A DNA stretch of 64,000 nucleotides, taken from positions 33,176 through 97,175 of the forward strand of contig CAZFLE010000012.1 in the NCBI GenBank assembly GCA_964519895.1, written 5' to 3'. Of this stretch, positions 9,381-17,909 are shown one piece after another; the first letter of the stretch is position 1, and every line of letters begins with the position of its first letter. Below the pieces are notes generated by a model that searched no databases, had not been told where the DNA came from, and saw nothing but the letters and a program-made list of their open reading frames with translations. Source of the stretch: CAYFPX01 sp964519895. GTDB taxonomy: Bacteria; Myxococcota_A; UBA796; CAJQPC01. The translations under genes and the position numbers were made by a program.

Positions 9381-10273
9381 TCGCAGCTGCGCTGGCCCTG
9401 GGGCTCGGGTGGGCCCAGGACGCGCCCCCGGAGCCGCCGCCGGACCCCTGTGCCACCGGCGACGTGGCCGGCTGCGAGCAGCTCTGCATGGGGGGCAATG
9501 CCAAGGCCTGCAGCACCGCCGGGTACTTCGTCGAGGTGGGCCAGGGTGTGCCCAAGGACCTAGCCCGGGCCGCCGAGCTCTACCGCATGGGCTGCAACGG
9601 CGGCGACGGACGCGGCTGCGGCAACCTGGGCGTGCTCTACGACCTGGGCTCCGGGGTGCCAGCCGACGTGGACCAGGCCCTGGTCCAGTACCGCCGGGGC
9701 TGCCGTGTCGCCGACGGGGCCAGCTGTCTGAACCTGGGCATCCACCTGGCGACCGGCAGCGGCGTGCCGGTCGATGTCGCCCGAGCCCACCAGCAATATG
9801 CCCAGGCCTGCGAGCTGGGGGAGCCTCGGGGGTGCAACCTGTTGGGGGCAGAGCGCGAAGCCGAGGAACCGGCTGAGGCCGTCACCCTCTACGGCCAGGC
9901 CTGCGAAGGGGGACACGCGCCTGGCTGCTACAACCTGGCGCGGCTGGTCGTCGCCGGCCACGCCCGCTTGCCCCAGGACGACGTGCTTCGGCTGTACGAG
10001 ACCGCCTGCGACGGCGGTGAGCTCGCGGCCTGTCTGGACCTGGGGGTGCACCTGCTCAACGGCACCGGCATCGACCAGGACCCCGCCCGGGCCGCGCGGT
10101 ACTTCCAGGACGCCTGCGAGGGAGACCTGCCCAAGGGCTGCTCCCTGCGGGGTGCCGTCTACCTGAACGAAGGCCACGACGCCCCCGGCTTCGCCCTGCT
10201 CGAGCTCGGCTGCAGCCGCGGCGACGCCTGGGGCTGCAAGGTCCTGGAGGAGCTTCGCGCCGCTGAGCCGTGA
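9377..10273 (+). CDS. Exported Sel1-repeat protein
   Basis: 298 aa from GTG 9377 (GTGA overlap with the previous stop). A short signal-like N-terminus ends near AWAQDA. The rest consists of about six to seven Sel1-like repeats of about 36 residues, each with a Cys-rich form such as ACxLGxxxGCxNLG and 'GxGVPxDVxxA'. Regularly spaced cysteine pairs across repeats suggest disulfide-stabilised helical hairpins, consistent with periplasmic location and with the adjacent thiol oxidoreductase. Cys-rich Sel1 proteins of this kind (beta-lactamase HcpA-like family) are typical of secreted proteins. The exact role is unknown. Confidence 0.8.
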   Translation: MIAAALALGLGWAQDAPPEPPPDPCATGDVAGCEQLCMGGNAKACSTAGYFVEVGQGVPKDLARAAELYRMGCNGGDGRGCGNLGVLYDLGSGVPADVDQALVQYRRGCRVADGASCLNLGIHLATGSGVPVDVARAHQQYAQACELGEPRGCNLLGAEREAEEPAEAVTLYGQACEGGHAPGCYNLARLVVAGHARLPQDDVLRLYETACDGGELAACLDLGVHLLNGTGIDQDPARAARYFQDACEGDLPKGCSLRGAVYLNEGHDAPGFALLELGCSRGDAWGCKVLEELRAAEP

Positions 10274-10315
10274 AGGCCGGGGAACCCCTGGCCGTCTGGG
10301 GTGTCTACGAGACCC

Positions 10316-10435
10316 ATGATCCCCGAGACCACGATCCCCCGCCGCCGCTCGCCGTTGTTCTGGTTGTCCCTGGCTGGACTGCTCGGGGGGCTGCTGTTCG
10401 CGCTGAGTGCTGCTGCAGCGGCGGCGGCGATCTGA
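10316..10435 (+). CDS. Possible 39-aa membrane peptide
   Basis: A small frame from ATG 10316 encodes Met-Ile-Pro, a basic RRR patch at about residue 10 and one hydrophobic segment of about 24 residues ending in an Ala run. The pattern fits a single-span positive-inside membrane peptide. No convincing ribosome site is seen, and composition alone could produce it, so it is only a candidate. Confidence 0.3.
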   Translation: MIPETTIPRRRSPLFWLSLAGLLGGLLFALSAAAAAAAI

Positions 10436-10453
10436 TCGGCCGATGATCCAGGG

Positions 10454-10858
10454 CTAAAGGACCTCCAGGCCGATGCCGGCCGCCGCCTGGGCCAAGCGTC
10501 GATCCCGGGTCGCCAGAGGCACCCCGTCCCGGAGCGCGAGCTCCAGGTAGCTGGCGTCGTAGCTGGTCAGCCCATGCTGTCGGGCGACGTCCATGATCTG
10601 CGCCCCGGCGCGGACCGCGGTGGCGGGGTCGACCCGAATGTCGAGGTCTCCGAGCAGCTGGAAGAACTGCACCGACGCGGCCTGGGCATGACCGGCGTGG
10701 CGCTCGGCCCCCAGCAGCCCGTTCGCGACCTCGAGGTGGAAGAGGCCAGGGACCTGGGCGCCGTGGTCCCGCACCCGGGCCAGCAGATCGGTGGCAGCCC
10801 GATCGAAGTGGTCCTCGAATGCCCAAGCCAGTGCCGCCGACGCGTCCAGCACCAACAT
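10454..10858 (-). CDS. PIN-domain toxin (VapC family)
   Basis: 134 aa, the usual VapC length. The four acidic residues of a PIN ribonuclease are in place: D5 in VLDASA, E43 in FHLEVANGL, D101 in YDASYLELA and D119 in ATRDRRL. It should cleave RNA when freed from its antitoxin. The start overlaps the antitoxin stop by one base (TGATG), the standard antitoxin-first order. The antitoxin is of the Phd/YefM type rather than AbrB or MazE type. Confidence 0.92.
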   Translation of the reverse strand: MLVLDASAALAWAFEDHFDRAATDLLARVRDHGAQVPGLFHLEVANGLLGAERHAGHAQAASVQFFQLLGDLDIRVDPATAVRAGAQIMDVARQHGLTSYDASYLELALRDGVPLATRDRRLAQAAAGIGLEVL

Positions 10859-11145
10859 CAGTCGTGGCCCTCGTCGATCAGCGCGTCGAGGTCGTGGCCT
10901 GGCAGGCCACGGCCCGAGGCGAGTGCCTGGAAGCGCGCCACGATGTCATGGGCCGTTCGGGCGCTCTGGATGGGGATGAGCTGGGCGACCGGCCGACCGT
11001 GGCGGGTGATGGTGTAGGCCTGTCCCTGTTCAACGCCGTCGAGGAGCCTGGGCAGATGCGTCTTGGCCTCGTAGGCGCCCACGGACTGCGGCTCTGCGGC
11101 GAGCAGTGGGGGCCGCACGGGCACGGTGTAATCGGACTTGCTCAT
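10858..11145 (-). CDS. Phd/YefM-type antitoxin
   Basis: 95 aa. Residues about 24-60 (VGAYEAKTHLPRLLDGVEQG... then TITRHGRPVAQLIP) match the Phd/YefM DNA-binding fold; the C-terminal third is acidic and probably wraps the PIN toxin. It should neutralise the toxin and repress its own promoter, which fits the double palindrome only 9 bp upstream of its start. Confidence 0.9.
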   Translation of the reverse strand: MSKSDYTVPVRPPLLAAEPQSVGAYEAKTHLPRLLDGVEQGQAYTITRHGRPVAQLIPIQSARTAHDIVARFQALASGRGLPGHDLDALIDEGHD

Positions 11146-11153
11146 GGGCCTTC

Positions 11154-11174
11154 AGACTGGTCTGAGACTAGTCT
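11154..11174 (-). promoter_or_regulatory. Putative toxin-antitoxin autoregulatory operator
   Basis: Two 10-bp near-identical palindromes, AGACTGGTCT (11154-11163) and AGACTAGTCT (11165-11174), are separated by one base, so their centres lie 11 bp (one helical turn) apart. The second one overlaps a -10-like TAGACT on the minus strand (11175-11170), which would let bound antitoxin block RNA polymerase. Confidence 0.6.
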
Positions 11175-11203
11175 AAAAGGTGTGGACTCCGAGGTCAAGG
11201 GCC

Positions 11204-11971
11204 CTACTCCGCCGTCACCATGCCGTCCCAGCCCTCTTGCCGACTCGTGGCCAGGGCTTCATCCAGGGCGATTGCGTCGATGTGCTCGTTGCCGGGTGGC
11301 CGCGCGATGCCGTCCATCAGGGGCGGTGGTGTGAGCCAAGCCTGGTGGGGGTGCGCGGTCCACTGGGTCCGGCGCAAGGGCTCCTGGGCACGCACCCAAC
11401 GGCCATCGGGCTGCACGTGCAGCTTGATGCCGGCCATCTCGTAGAAGGTGCGCAGCTCCAGGTGGCCGTCGCAGCTGGCGCCGACCCCCGGTGCGCAGGG
11501 CCCGAATTGGGCGACCACGTCGTCGTAGAGGGCCGGGTCCAGGACCAGCAGGACCCGTCCCGGTCCGACCTGCTCGGGGCGGGTCGGGCCCAAGATGAAG
11601 GTGTCCATGGCCTGGCCAGTCCCGGTGCGGTCCGGCACGCGGTTGCTCTCGGGGCCATCCATGTCGGCCATCAGCAGCTCGCCGTGGGCGCCGGGCCAGT
11701 AGTCCATGCCGTTGCGGGCCAGGTACAGGGCGGGGGAGTCGCCGGGCTCGTCGGCCCGGCCGGTCGAGACCTCGAGCTCCATGCCCGTGATGCTGGCCAC
11801 GCCGCCGCACTCGTTCTGGACATAGCTCCAGGCCCGGGCCGGATCGTCGAACCAGGTGATCTCCATGAGCTCCCCCCCGGTGCAGAACACCTCCCACACG
11901 CCCCCCCGCAGAGCGATGCCGTCGGCCGCTTGGGCCGGGGCGGTGAGCGACAGGGCGAGCAGCAGGGTCAC
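11204..11971 (-). CDS. Exported protein of unknown function
   Basis: 255 aa from GTG 11971, preferred over the in-frame ATG at 11992 because it puts the hydrophobic signal (TLLLALSLTAPAQA) at the N-terminus; the longer form adds an acidic MTLPEDH. Cleavage after AQA is likely. The mature part contains five cysteines (two in VFCTGG/NECGG, two in 'GPCAPGVGASCDG') and no domain I recognise. It lies between the toxin-antitoxin module and the VWA gene on the same strand, but 50-70 bp separate it from the latter. Confidence 0.7.
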   Translation of the reverse strand: MTLLLALSLTAPAQAADGIALRGGVWEVFCTGGELMEITWFDDPARAWSYVQNECGGVASITGMELEVSTGRADEPGDSPALYLARNGMDYWPGAHGELLMADMDGPESNRVPDRTGTGQAMDTFILGPTRPEQVGPGRVLLVLDPALYDDVVAQFGPCAPGVGASCDGHLELRTFYEMAGIKLHVQPDGRWVRAQEPLRRTQWTAHPHQAWLTPPPLMDGIARPPGNEHIDAIALDEALATSRQEGWDGMVTAE

Positions 11972-12042
11972 GTGGTCCTCGGGCAGGGTCACCCCGGTTC
12001 AGCGGATCATCGAATGCAGGACATGAGGGGGAAGCCCCGGGG

Positions 12043-13191
12043 TCAGCCTGCGGGACGGACCCCGTGGAGGCCCCGTGAGGCGGCCCATGCGGCCACGTCG
12101 CGGCCATTCAGGGCCGCGGCCATGAGCTCGGGAAAGGCGTCCGGCGTGCAGCCAAAGGTGGGCACGCCCAGGGCGGCCAGGTGGCTCGCCGTCTCCGCGT
12201 CGAAGGCCGGGGTGCCTTCGTCGTCCAGGGCCAAGAGGCAGATCAGCTGGACGCCGCTGCGCACCAGGGAAGCCGCGCGCTGGAGCAGACCCCGGCGGTC
12301 GCCGCCTTCGAACAGATCCGAGACCAGGATCAGGTGGGTGCGGGGCGGTCGGGTGATGACCTGCTGGCACCAGGCCAGGGCTTGATCGATGTCCGTGCCA
12401 CCTCCGAGCTGGGCCCCGAATAGCAGGCCCACCGGGTCGTCGAGCCCGGTGCTCAGGTCGGCCACGGCCGTGTCGAAGACCGCCAGTCGGGTCTTCAGCG
12501 CGGGGATCGACGCGAGCACGGACGCGAACAGACTGGCGTAGATGACGCTCGGCGCCATCGAGCCGCTCTGGTCCACGCACAGCACGACGTCGCGCAGGCC
12601 TGGGCGGCGGCGGGCATGCCCGACCAGGCGCTCGGGCACCACCGTACCCAGCGTGGGTTGGTAGTGACGCAAGTTCGCGCGAACGGTGCGGTCCCAGTCG
12701 ATCTCCCTGGCCCGCGGACGGGTCGTGCGAGCGCCCCGGGAGAGTGCCCCCCGGATCGCCCGGCGGGACGGGGCTGCGAGCCTGGCCTCGAACTCCGCGA
12801 CGAGCTGCGCCACCAACCGGCGGGCCGCGTCGCGGGCGCGGGCGGGTAGGGCGGCCTTCAGGGAGAGCAGCGTGGCGACCAGGTGCACGTCGGGCTGCAC
12901 GGTCTCCAGGAGCTCCGGCTCGAGGAGCAGCCGGGCCAGGTCCAGCCGGTCGACCGCGTCCCGCTGCAGGACCTGGACGGCCGAGCGGGGGAAGCACGCC
13001 CGGATGTCGCCCAGCCAGCGGGCCACGGCCGGGCTGGATCGGGCCAGGTTGCCCCGGCGTTCGGTGCCGTAGAGAGCGTCGAGTGCACCGTCCAGACGCT
13101 GCGCCTGGGCGGGCAGGGCCACGTCGAGGGACTGCTGAGCGTCGGGACCCAGGACCAGTCGCCAGCGGTGCTCGCGAGGGTCAGCGGCCAC
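12043..13191 (-). CDS. VWA-domain protein of SWIM/MoxR/DUF5682 cassette
   Basis: 382 aa from GTG 13191, overlapping the DUF5682 stop by 11 bp. The N-terminal half (to about 195) is helical and Arg/Leu-rich. The von Willebrand A domain starts at 'DVVLCVDQSGSM' and has a full metal site: D207-x-S209-x-S211, T266 in GGGTD, and a later acidic residue in 'ILVSDLF'. VWA proteins paired with MoxR AAA ATPases usually act as the substrate- or metal-linked adaptor of the ATPase. It is the last gene of a tight five-gene run, so it is very likely part of the same complex. Confidence 0.88.
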   Translation of the reverse strand: MAADPREHRWRLVLGPDAQQSLDVALPAQAQRLDGALDALYGTERRGNLARSSPAVARWLGDIRACFPRSAVQVLQRDAVDRLDLARLLLEPELLETVQPDVHLVATLLSLKAALPARARDAARRLVAQLVAEFEARLAAPSRRAIRGALSRGARTTRPRAREIDWDRTVRANLRHYQPTLGTVVPERLVGHARRRPGLRDVVLCVDQSGSMAPSVIYASLFASVLASIPALKTRLAVFDTAVADLSTGLDDPVGLLFGAQLGGGTDIDQALAWCQQVITRPPRTHLILVSDLFEGGDRRGLLQRAASLVRSGVQLICLLALDDEGTPAFDAETASHLAALGVPTFGCTPDAFPELMAAALNGRDVAAWAASRGLHGVRPAG

Positions 13192-15352
13192 GGGTCACAA
13201 GCTGCTGGAGCACGGGGAGCACCTGATCGGCCCGGGCGGCCACCAGCGGGACTGGCACCACAGCGTCGGCGGCTGGGCCGGCTCCCAGGCGGGCGACCTT
13301 GCGGGCCATCTGTCGCCGCTCGGCAGGGCGAAACTCGGCAAAGGCTCGCCGCAGGATGGGCAGCAGAGCGACGAAGTCGTCTTCGGGCAAGGCGATCAAC
13401 CAGCGGTCCAGGGCCTGCCACAGGGCGTGCTGGTGCAGGAGCAGGGCAGCGCCCCCTCGGATCAGGCCCTCGAGCCAGGCGGCGCCCTGGTCCAGGGGCA
13501 CCACCGGACTCAGCACCCCCGCGGCCAGCCGCCCCAGGGCGTGGTCGTCGAGCCGGGCCCCCGTGAGCAGGATGCGACAGGCGCGGCCGCGGACCCGGGG
13601 TGCCACGGCGTCTCGGGTGGACAGGGTCTCGAGGACCTCCCACCAGGGCCCTTTGTCGCGCTCCAGCAGGGCCAGTGCTCGGTCCAGGGCGTCCAGCCCA
13701 TCGCTGAGGGCCGCAGCAGCGGTGTCGTCGACCCGGCTTGCAGACGCCACCAGGCCGGCCAGCACCCGCGCCAGGAGCCCGTCGACCACCGCCGCGAGCG
13801 GTTCCCGGGGGGTGCGCCGCACGTCGCCGTAGCGCAGGGTGCGGGCCAGGGGCGGCACGGCGTCCAGGAGCTCTTGGACCTCTGGCGCGGCCGCTGCGCG
13901 ATCGGCGAGGGCTCGCAAGAGCGCCGCGCTGGCCTGGGGCAGATCCGCCAGCAGGGCGTGGTCCAGCCCCTTCACCACCGTCGGAAGGTCCGGCGCCCGG
14001 GTCGCCAGATCGGCCAGCCGGGCGTCTGCGGCCTGCTCCAGCGTCATGCCCCACACGTTGGCCTCGATGATGCGCAGGGCGAATTCCGGGTCCCAGCGCA
14101 GGGTCCACGACTCCCGAAAGGTGCCGCTGCTGGCCCGTCCCTGTCGCTCCCGGGCCCAGGGCACACCGAGCACCCGAAGCCTCCGCAGCATCAGGCTTCG
14201 GCCGACCCCGGTGGGCTGCCGCAGGTCCAGGTCCAGGTCCTTGGGCTCCGGGGACGGCTTGAGTCGCAGGCGACGCTGCAGCCGGGTCACGTCTTGTTGG
14301 AGGGGCACGGTCGGCGTGTCCTGGGGGACCGTGCCCAGGGCTTCGCCGATCTCGAGCTGCTCCCGGACCAGGGCCAGTGGCGCCGCCTGGCCCTCGCAGA
14401 GCACGGCCTGGACCGTGTCCTGGAGGTCTTCCAGGCCCGGCGCTGCCCGCCCCCGCAGGCTGGCCAGGACCTGGGCCAGCCGCACGCCATGGAGCACGTG
14501 GGCGGGGCTCGTGTCCTGGCCGTTCTCGCGCAGGAGCCGGGCGGCCTGGGCCAGCCATCGGGCCGGGGCTTCGTCGGGCCGGGTCCAGAGCTGGTGGTAC
14601 CAGCCGGGGGAGGCACAGCCCGCGCCGTAGCCGCTGCGCAGGCTCAGGCGGGTGTGGGACCAGGGCACCCAGGTGGCGGTCACCTTGCGGGCCCGCAGGC
14701 CGCGCAGGGTCGCGTCGTCGGCCTTGGCCGTGACGCGGGCGGTCAGGGCCGGTGCGTGGAAGGCCCCGCAGATCACGGCCAGTCGCTCGACGCCTTGCTT
14801 GCGGGCCCGCCGCATGGTGCGGCGCATCCAGGCCTCTCGCTGGGCCTCCCGGGCCGGGCGCGGGCCCAGCGCCTCGCGCACCGCCGCCATGGCGTCGTGC
14901 ACCGCGTCGAACAGGTCCTCGGCATCGGGTCGCTCCTCGATCATGCGGTCCCACCACGCCGCGTGCGAGGCGTCGCCCGCCGCGTGGGCCAGCGCCGTCA
15001 GGGCCTCGCCGGACCCGTCGTCGGGGTCGGCGGGCTCGTCCACCGCCGCCGAGAGCGGCAGGTCCATGAAGTCGGCAGGCACCCCCTGGGCGTGGGCCCA
15101 GCGGAGCGCCACCCACTCCGGGGACCAGGCCGTGAAGGGCCAGAAGCCGGCCCGGGCGGGCTGGTCGGGCGGGTACACCAGCAGTGCCACCGGAGGGCGC
15201 AGCCCGGGGTCGCCGACCAGGCCCAGGGCGCTGTGGCCGTCGGCCGGTCCCTCGACCAGGACGTGGTCTGGCCGCCAGGCCTCGAGCACGCGCAGCACCG
15301 CACGGGCCGAGCCCGGCCCGTGGTGTCGAATGCCCAGGACCCGCGTCTCCAC
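13181..15352 (-). CDS. DUF5682 family protein
   Basis: 723 aa from GTG 15352, three bases after the MoxR stop. The N-terminus has IRHHGPGSA, VLVEGP and, near residue 205, 'ICGAFHAP': a ChaN/TraB/EreA-like pattern of paired His and Glu residues suggesting a metal-dependent hydrolase fold. The C-terminal 350 residues are helical. I recognise it as DUF5682 from memory of SWIM/DUF5691/MoxR/DUF5682/VWA clusters common in Actinobacteria and Myxococcota. The enzymatic activity is unproven. Confidence 0.85.
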   Translation of the reverse strand: METRVLGIRHHGPGSARAVLRVLEAWRPDHVLVEGPADGHSALGLVGDPGLRPPVALLVYPPDQPARAGFWPFTAWSPEWVALRWAHAQGVPADFMDLPLSAAVDEPADPDDGSGEALTALAHAAGDASHAAWWDRMIEERPDAEDLFDAVHDAMAAVREALGPRPAREAQREAWMRRTMRRARKQGVERLAVICGAFHAPALTARVTAKADDATLRGLRARKVTATWVPWSHTRLSLRSGYGAGCASPGWYHQLWTRPDEAPARWLAQAARLLRENGQDTSPAHVLHGVRLAQVLASLRGRAAPGLEDLQDTVQAVLCEGQAAPLALVREQLEIGEALGTVPQDTPTVPLQQDVTRLQRRLRLKPSPEPKDLDLDLRQPTGVGRSLMLRRLRVLGVPWARERQGRASSGTFRESWTLRWDPEFALRIIEANVWGMTLEQAADARLADLATRAPDLPTVVKGLDHALLADLPQASAALLRALADRAAAAPEVQELLDAVPPLARTLRYGDVRRTPREPLAAVVDGLLARVLAGLVASASRVDDTAAAALSDGLDALDRALALLERDKGPWWEVLETLSTRDAVAPRVRGRACRILLTGARLDDHALGRLAAGVLSPVVPLDQGAAWLEGLIRGGAALLLHQHALWQALDRWLIALPEDDFVALLPILRRAFAEFRPAERRQMARKVARLGAGPAADAVVPVPLVAARADQVLPVLQQLVTRGR

Positions 15353-15355
15353 CGC

Positions 15356-16441
15356 TCAGCCCAGAGACCTGCAGGCCCGGTACAGGTCCTTCCAGCCGTC
15401 CCGCTCGCGCACCACGGTGTTCAGGTACTCGGTCCAGACGACCGGGTCCTGGACCGGGTCCTTGAGCACCGTGCCGGCGATGCCGGCCGCCACGTCGGCC
15501 GCTCGCAGGGTGCCGTCGCCGTAGTACCCCGCCAGGGCGATGCCCTGTTGCACCACCGAGATGGCCTCTGCCGTGGACAGGCTGCCCGACGGGGACTTGA
15601 GCCGGGTCCGGCCGTCCAGGGTGCGACCGCCCCGCAGCTCGCGGAACACCGTGATGACCCTGCGGAGCTCGTCTTCGGGGGCGTCGATGTCGGGCAGCGC
15701 GAAGCTCCGCCCCAGGTCGGCGACCCGCTGCTGCACGATCGCGAGCTCTTCCTCGAGGGTCGCTGGAGGGGGCAGCAAGACCGTGTTGAACCGCCGCGTG
15801 AGGGCGCTGGAGAGGTCGTGGATGCCCTTGTCCCGGTCGTTTGCAGTGGCGATCACGTTGAAGCCGGCTCGGGCCTGGACCTGGGTGGCCAGCTCGGGCA
15901 GGGGCAGCGCCTTCTCGCTCAGGATGGTGATCAGAGCGTCCTGGACCTCGCTGCTCATGCGGGTCAGCTCCTCGATCCTGACGATGCTGCCGGTCTCCAT
16001 GGCCCGCATCACCGGGCTGGGCACCAGCGCGTCCCGGGTGGGGCCCTCGGCCAGGAGGCGGGCGTAGTTCCAGCCATAGCGCAGGTCCTTGTCGTCAGCT
16101 CCCGCCGTGCCTTGCACCAGCAGAGTGGAGTCGCCGCTGATGGCCGCGGCCAGGTGCTCGGAGAGCCAGGACTTCCCGGTGCCCGGCAGGCCCTGGAGCA
16201 GCAGCGCCCGATCGGTGGCCAGGGTCGCGATGGCGACCTCGATGCGCCGGGTGTCGCCCACGTACTTCGGGGTGATCACCGTGCCGTCGTCCAGGGTGCC
16301 GCCCTGGACATAGGTGCGCACCGCCCACGGGGACAGCCGCCAGCTGGGTGGGCGGGGGTGCGTGTCGGCTGTCGCCAGAGCGGCGAGCTCGTCGGCATGG
16401 GCGTGCTCGGCCTGCTGGCGCAGGACTGCTGGGTCACTCAC
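15356..16441 (-). CDS. MoxR-family AAA+ ATPase
   Basis: 361 aa from GTG 16441, overlapping the DUF5691 stop by 8 bp. Walker A is GLPGTGKS (residues 84-91), Walker B follows in IVRIEELTRM with the MoxR-typical two Glu residues, and sensor 1 is 'VIATANDRD' followed by 'SSALTRRFN' with the Arg finger. The helix-2 insert and lid of MoxR proteins are present. It should form hexamers that remodel a partner using ATP together with the VWA protein two genes downstream. Confidence 0.9.
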   Translation of the reverse strand: MSDPAVLRQQAEHAHADELAALATADTHPRPPSWRLSPWAVRTYVQGGTLDDGTVITPKYVGDTRRIEVAIATLATDRALLLQGLPGTGKSWLSEHLAAAISGDSTLLVQGTAGADDKDLRYGWNYARLLAEGPTRDALVPSPVMRAMETGSIVRIEELTRMSSEVQDALITILSEKALPLPELATQVQARAGFNVIATANDRDKGIHDLSSALTRRFNTVLLPPPATLEEELAIVQQRVADLGRSFALPDIDAPEDELRRVITVFRELRGGRTLDGRTRLKSPSGSLSTAEAISVVQQGIALAGYYGDGTLRAADVAAGIAGTVLKDPVQDPVVWTEYLNTVVRERDGWKDLYRACRSLG

Positions 16442-17909
16442 GGGGCTCTCCGGAGGCTGCGGGGAGGAGTTCTTCGAGGCGGCGGCGCACGGCCAGGACG
16501 TGGGCCAGGTCATCCAGGGCCTGGGCGACCAGGGCCTGGCCGCGGGAGGGGGCCAGGCGGTCCACCCAGGTGCGCGTGTCCAGAACGAGCAGGGGCGCGG
16601 GCAGGGCCAAGGCTGCGGCACGCACGCTCTGGAGCGCGTCGGCGGGGGGGTCCAGCTGGCCGTGCTGGACCTGCTGGGCGAGCTCGTAGAACCGCGCCAC
16701 CCAGGCGCGGGCCACGGGCAGCGGCCAGGGCCGATCGAGGGCCTTGAGCAGCGGCAGGAGCTGGGCCCAGTCTCGCACCCGCAGGGCCCGGGGGGCGCGC
16801 AGGGCCAGGAGCTCCGAGGGCAGGGCGTCGATCAGGGCCCCGTAGGCGCTGCCGGTCTCGCCGGTGCCCAGGGCCCGGTCCATCAGAGCGGTGAGCCAGG
16901 CGGTGTCTCGGGCCACCAGGGCGGCGTGCCGCCATGCCACGGCGACGAAGGCATCGGATGGATCGAGGGCTGCGACCGTCTCGACAGGGGTCCGGCCGGT
17001 GGCCGCGGTCCAGGCGCCTAGGGGCACGGTGGCGATCAGGGCGCCGGCCTGGCGCGTGCGCGCACCCTCGTCCGGGCCCGGCGGCGGCTCCCCCCAGTCC
17101 GGGTCCCAGGACGCCGGCAGGACCACGTCCCACCGGCCGCCCTGCCACGCCAGACAGTGCACACCGGCGCCGGCACAGGCCTGGGCCAGCTCGGACCCCG
17201 GCAGGGACCGCAACAGCGCGCTGGCCCGTTCGCGGACCTTGCGGCTGCGGTCGGTCAGCGCCTGGACCAGGAGCGGTTCAGCCACGGCCGGCGGCGGGTC
17301 GTCGAACAGGGCAAGCCAGGCCCGCCGGGTGGCGGCGGGCTCGGTGCCGATGGCCGGCTCCAGCCAGGCCACGGCAGCCGCCGGATCCGTGGCCACCAGC
17401 TGCCGCAGAGTCTCCAGGCGCTCCCTCGGCGTGCCCTCTTCCAGCAAGTCGCCGTGCACGGCCAGCGGGCCAGGCGGCGCCCAGCCTCGGCGCTGGTCCG
17501 CGAGCCACGCCGCCCGCTCGCCGCCGGCGATCCAGGTGTTTGGCAGCGCCCGGATGCGCGCGTCGCGGAGCAGGGCGGGCAGCAGAGCGGGCGGCACGCG
17601 GCGTCCCCGTGCCGCCAGCCGGTCGAGCACCAGCGCGACCAGATCCCGATCCCGGTGGCGCAGCAGTTCTTGGAGCACGGCCGCCAGCTCGGGGGAGCAC
17701 TGGGCACGGTGCTCCGGCGGTGCGGTGGGAAGCGCCTGGCCCGGTCCCAGGGCCCGCCCCGCTCGGGCCCTCAGCTCGTCGACACCGGCCTCGAGCAGTA
17801 GCCGCCATGGCAACGGACCGGCCGGCAGCCAGGCGTGCACGGGCGCTGTCGATGGCGTCCAAGGGCGGGAGCCCGTGCCCAGCACGGCGGTGGCGACCCG
17901 GTCGTTCAC
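16434..17909 (-). CDS. DUF5691-like protein of MoxR/VWA cassette
   Basis: 491 aa from GTG 17909, sharing GTGA with the stop of the SWIM gene. It is rich in Ala, Leu and Trp, with HEAT-like helical pairs in the middle ('LVQALTDRSRKVRERASALLRSLP'). Family assignment rests on position between SWIM and MoxR genes and overall look; I recall DUF5691 occupying this slot in related clusters. It probably serves as scaffold or adaptor for the ATPase complex. Confidence 0.75.
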   Translation of the reverse strand: MNDRVATAVLGTGSRPWTPSTAPVHAWLPAGPLPWRLLLEAGVDELRARAGRALGPGQALPTAPPEHRAQCSPELAAVLQELLRHRDRDLVALVLDRLAARGRRVPPALLPALLRDARIRALPNTWIAGGERAAWLADQRRGWAPPGPLAVHGDLLEEGTPRERLETLRQLVATDPAAAVAWLEPAIGTEPAATRRAWLALFDDPPPAVAEPLLVQALTDRSRKVRERASALLRSLPGSELAQACAGAGVHCLAWQGGRWDVVLPASWDPDWGEPPPGPDEGARTRQAGALIATVPLGAWTAATGRTPVETVAALDPSDAFVAVAWRHAALVARDTAWLTALMDRALGTGETGSAYGALIDALPSELLALRAPRALRVRDWAQLLPLLKALDRPWPLPVARAWVARFYELAQQVQHGQLDPPADALQSVRAAALALPAPLLVLDTRTWVDRLAPSRGQALVAQALDDLAHVLAVRRRLEELLPAASGEPRE

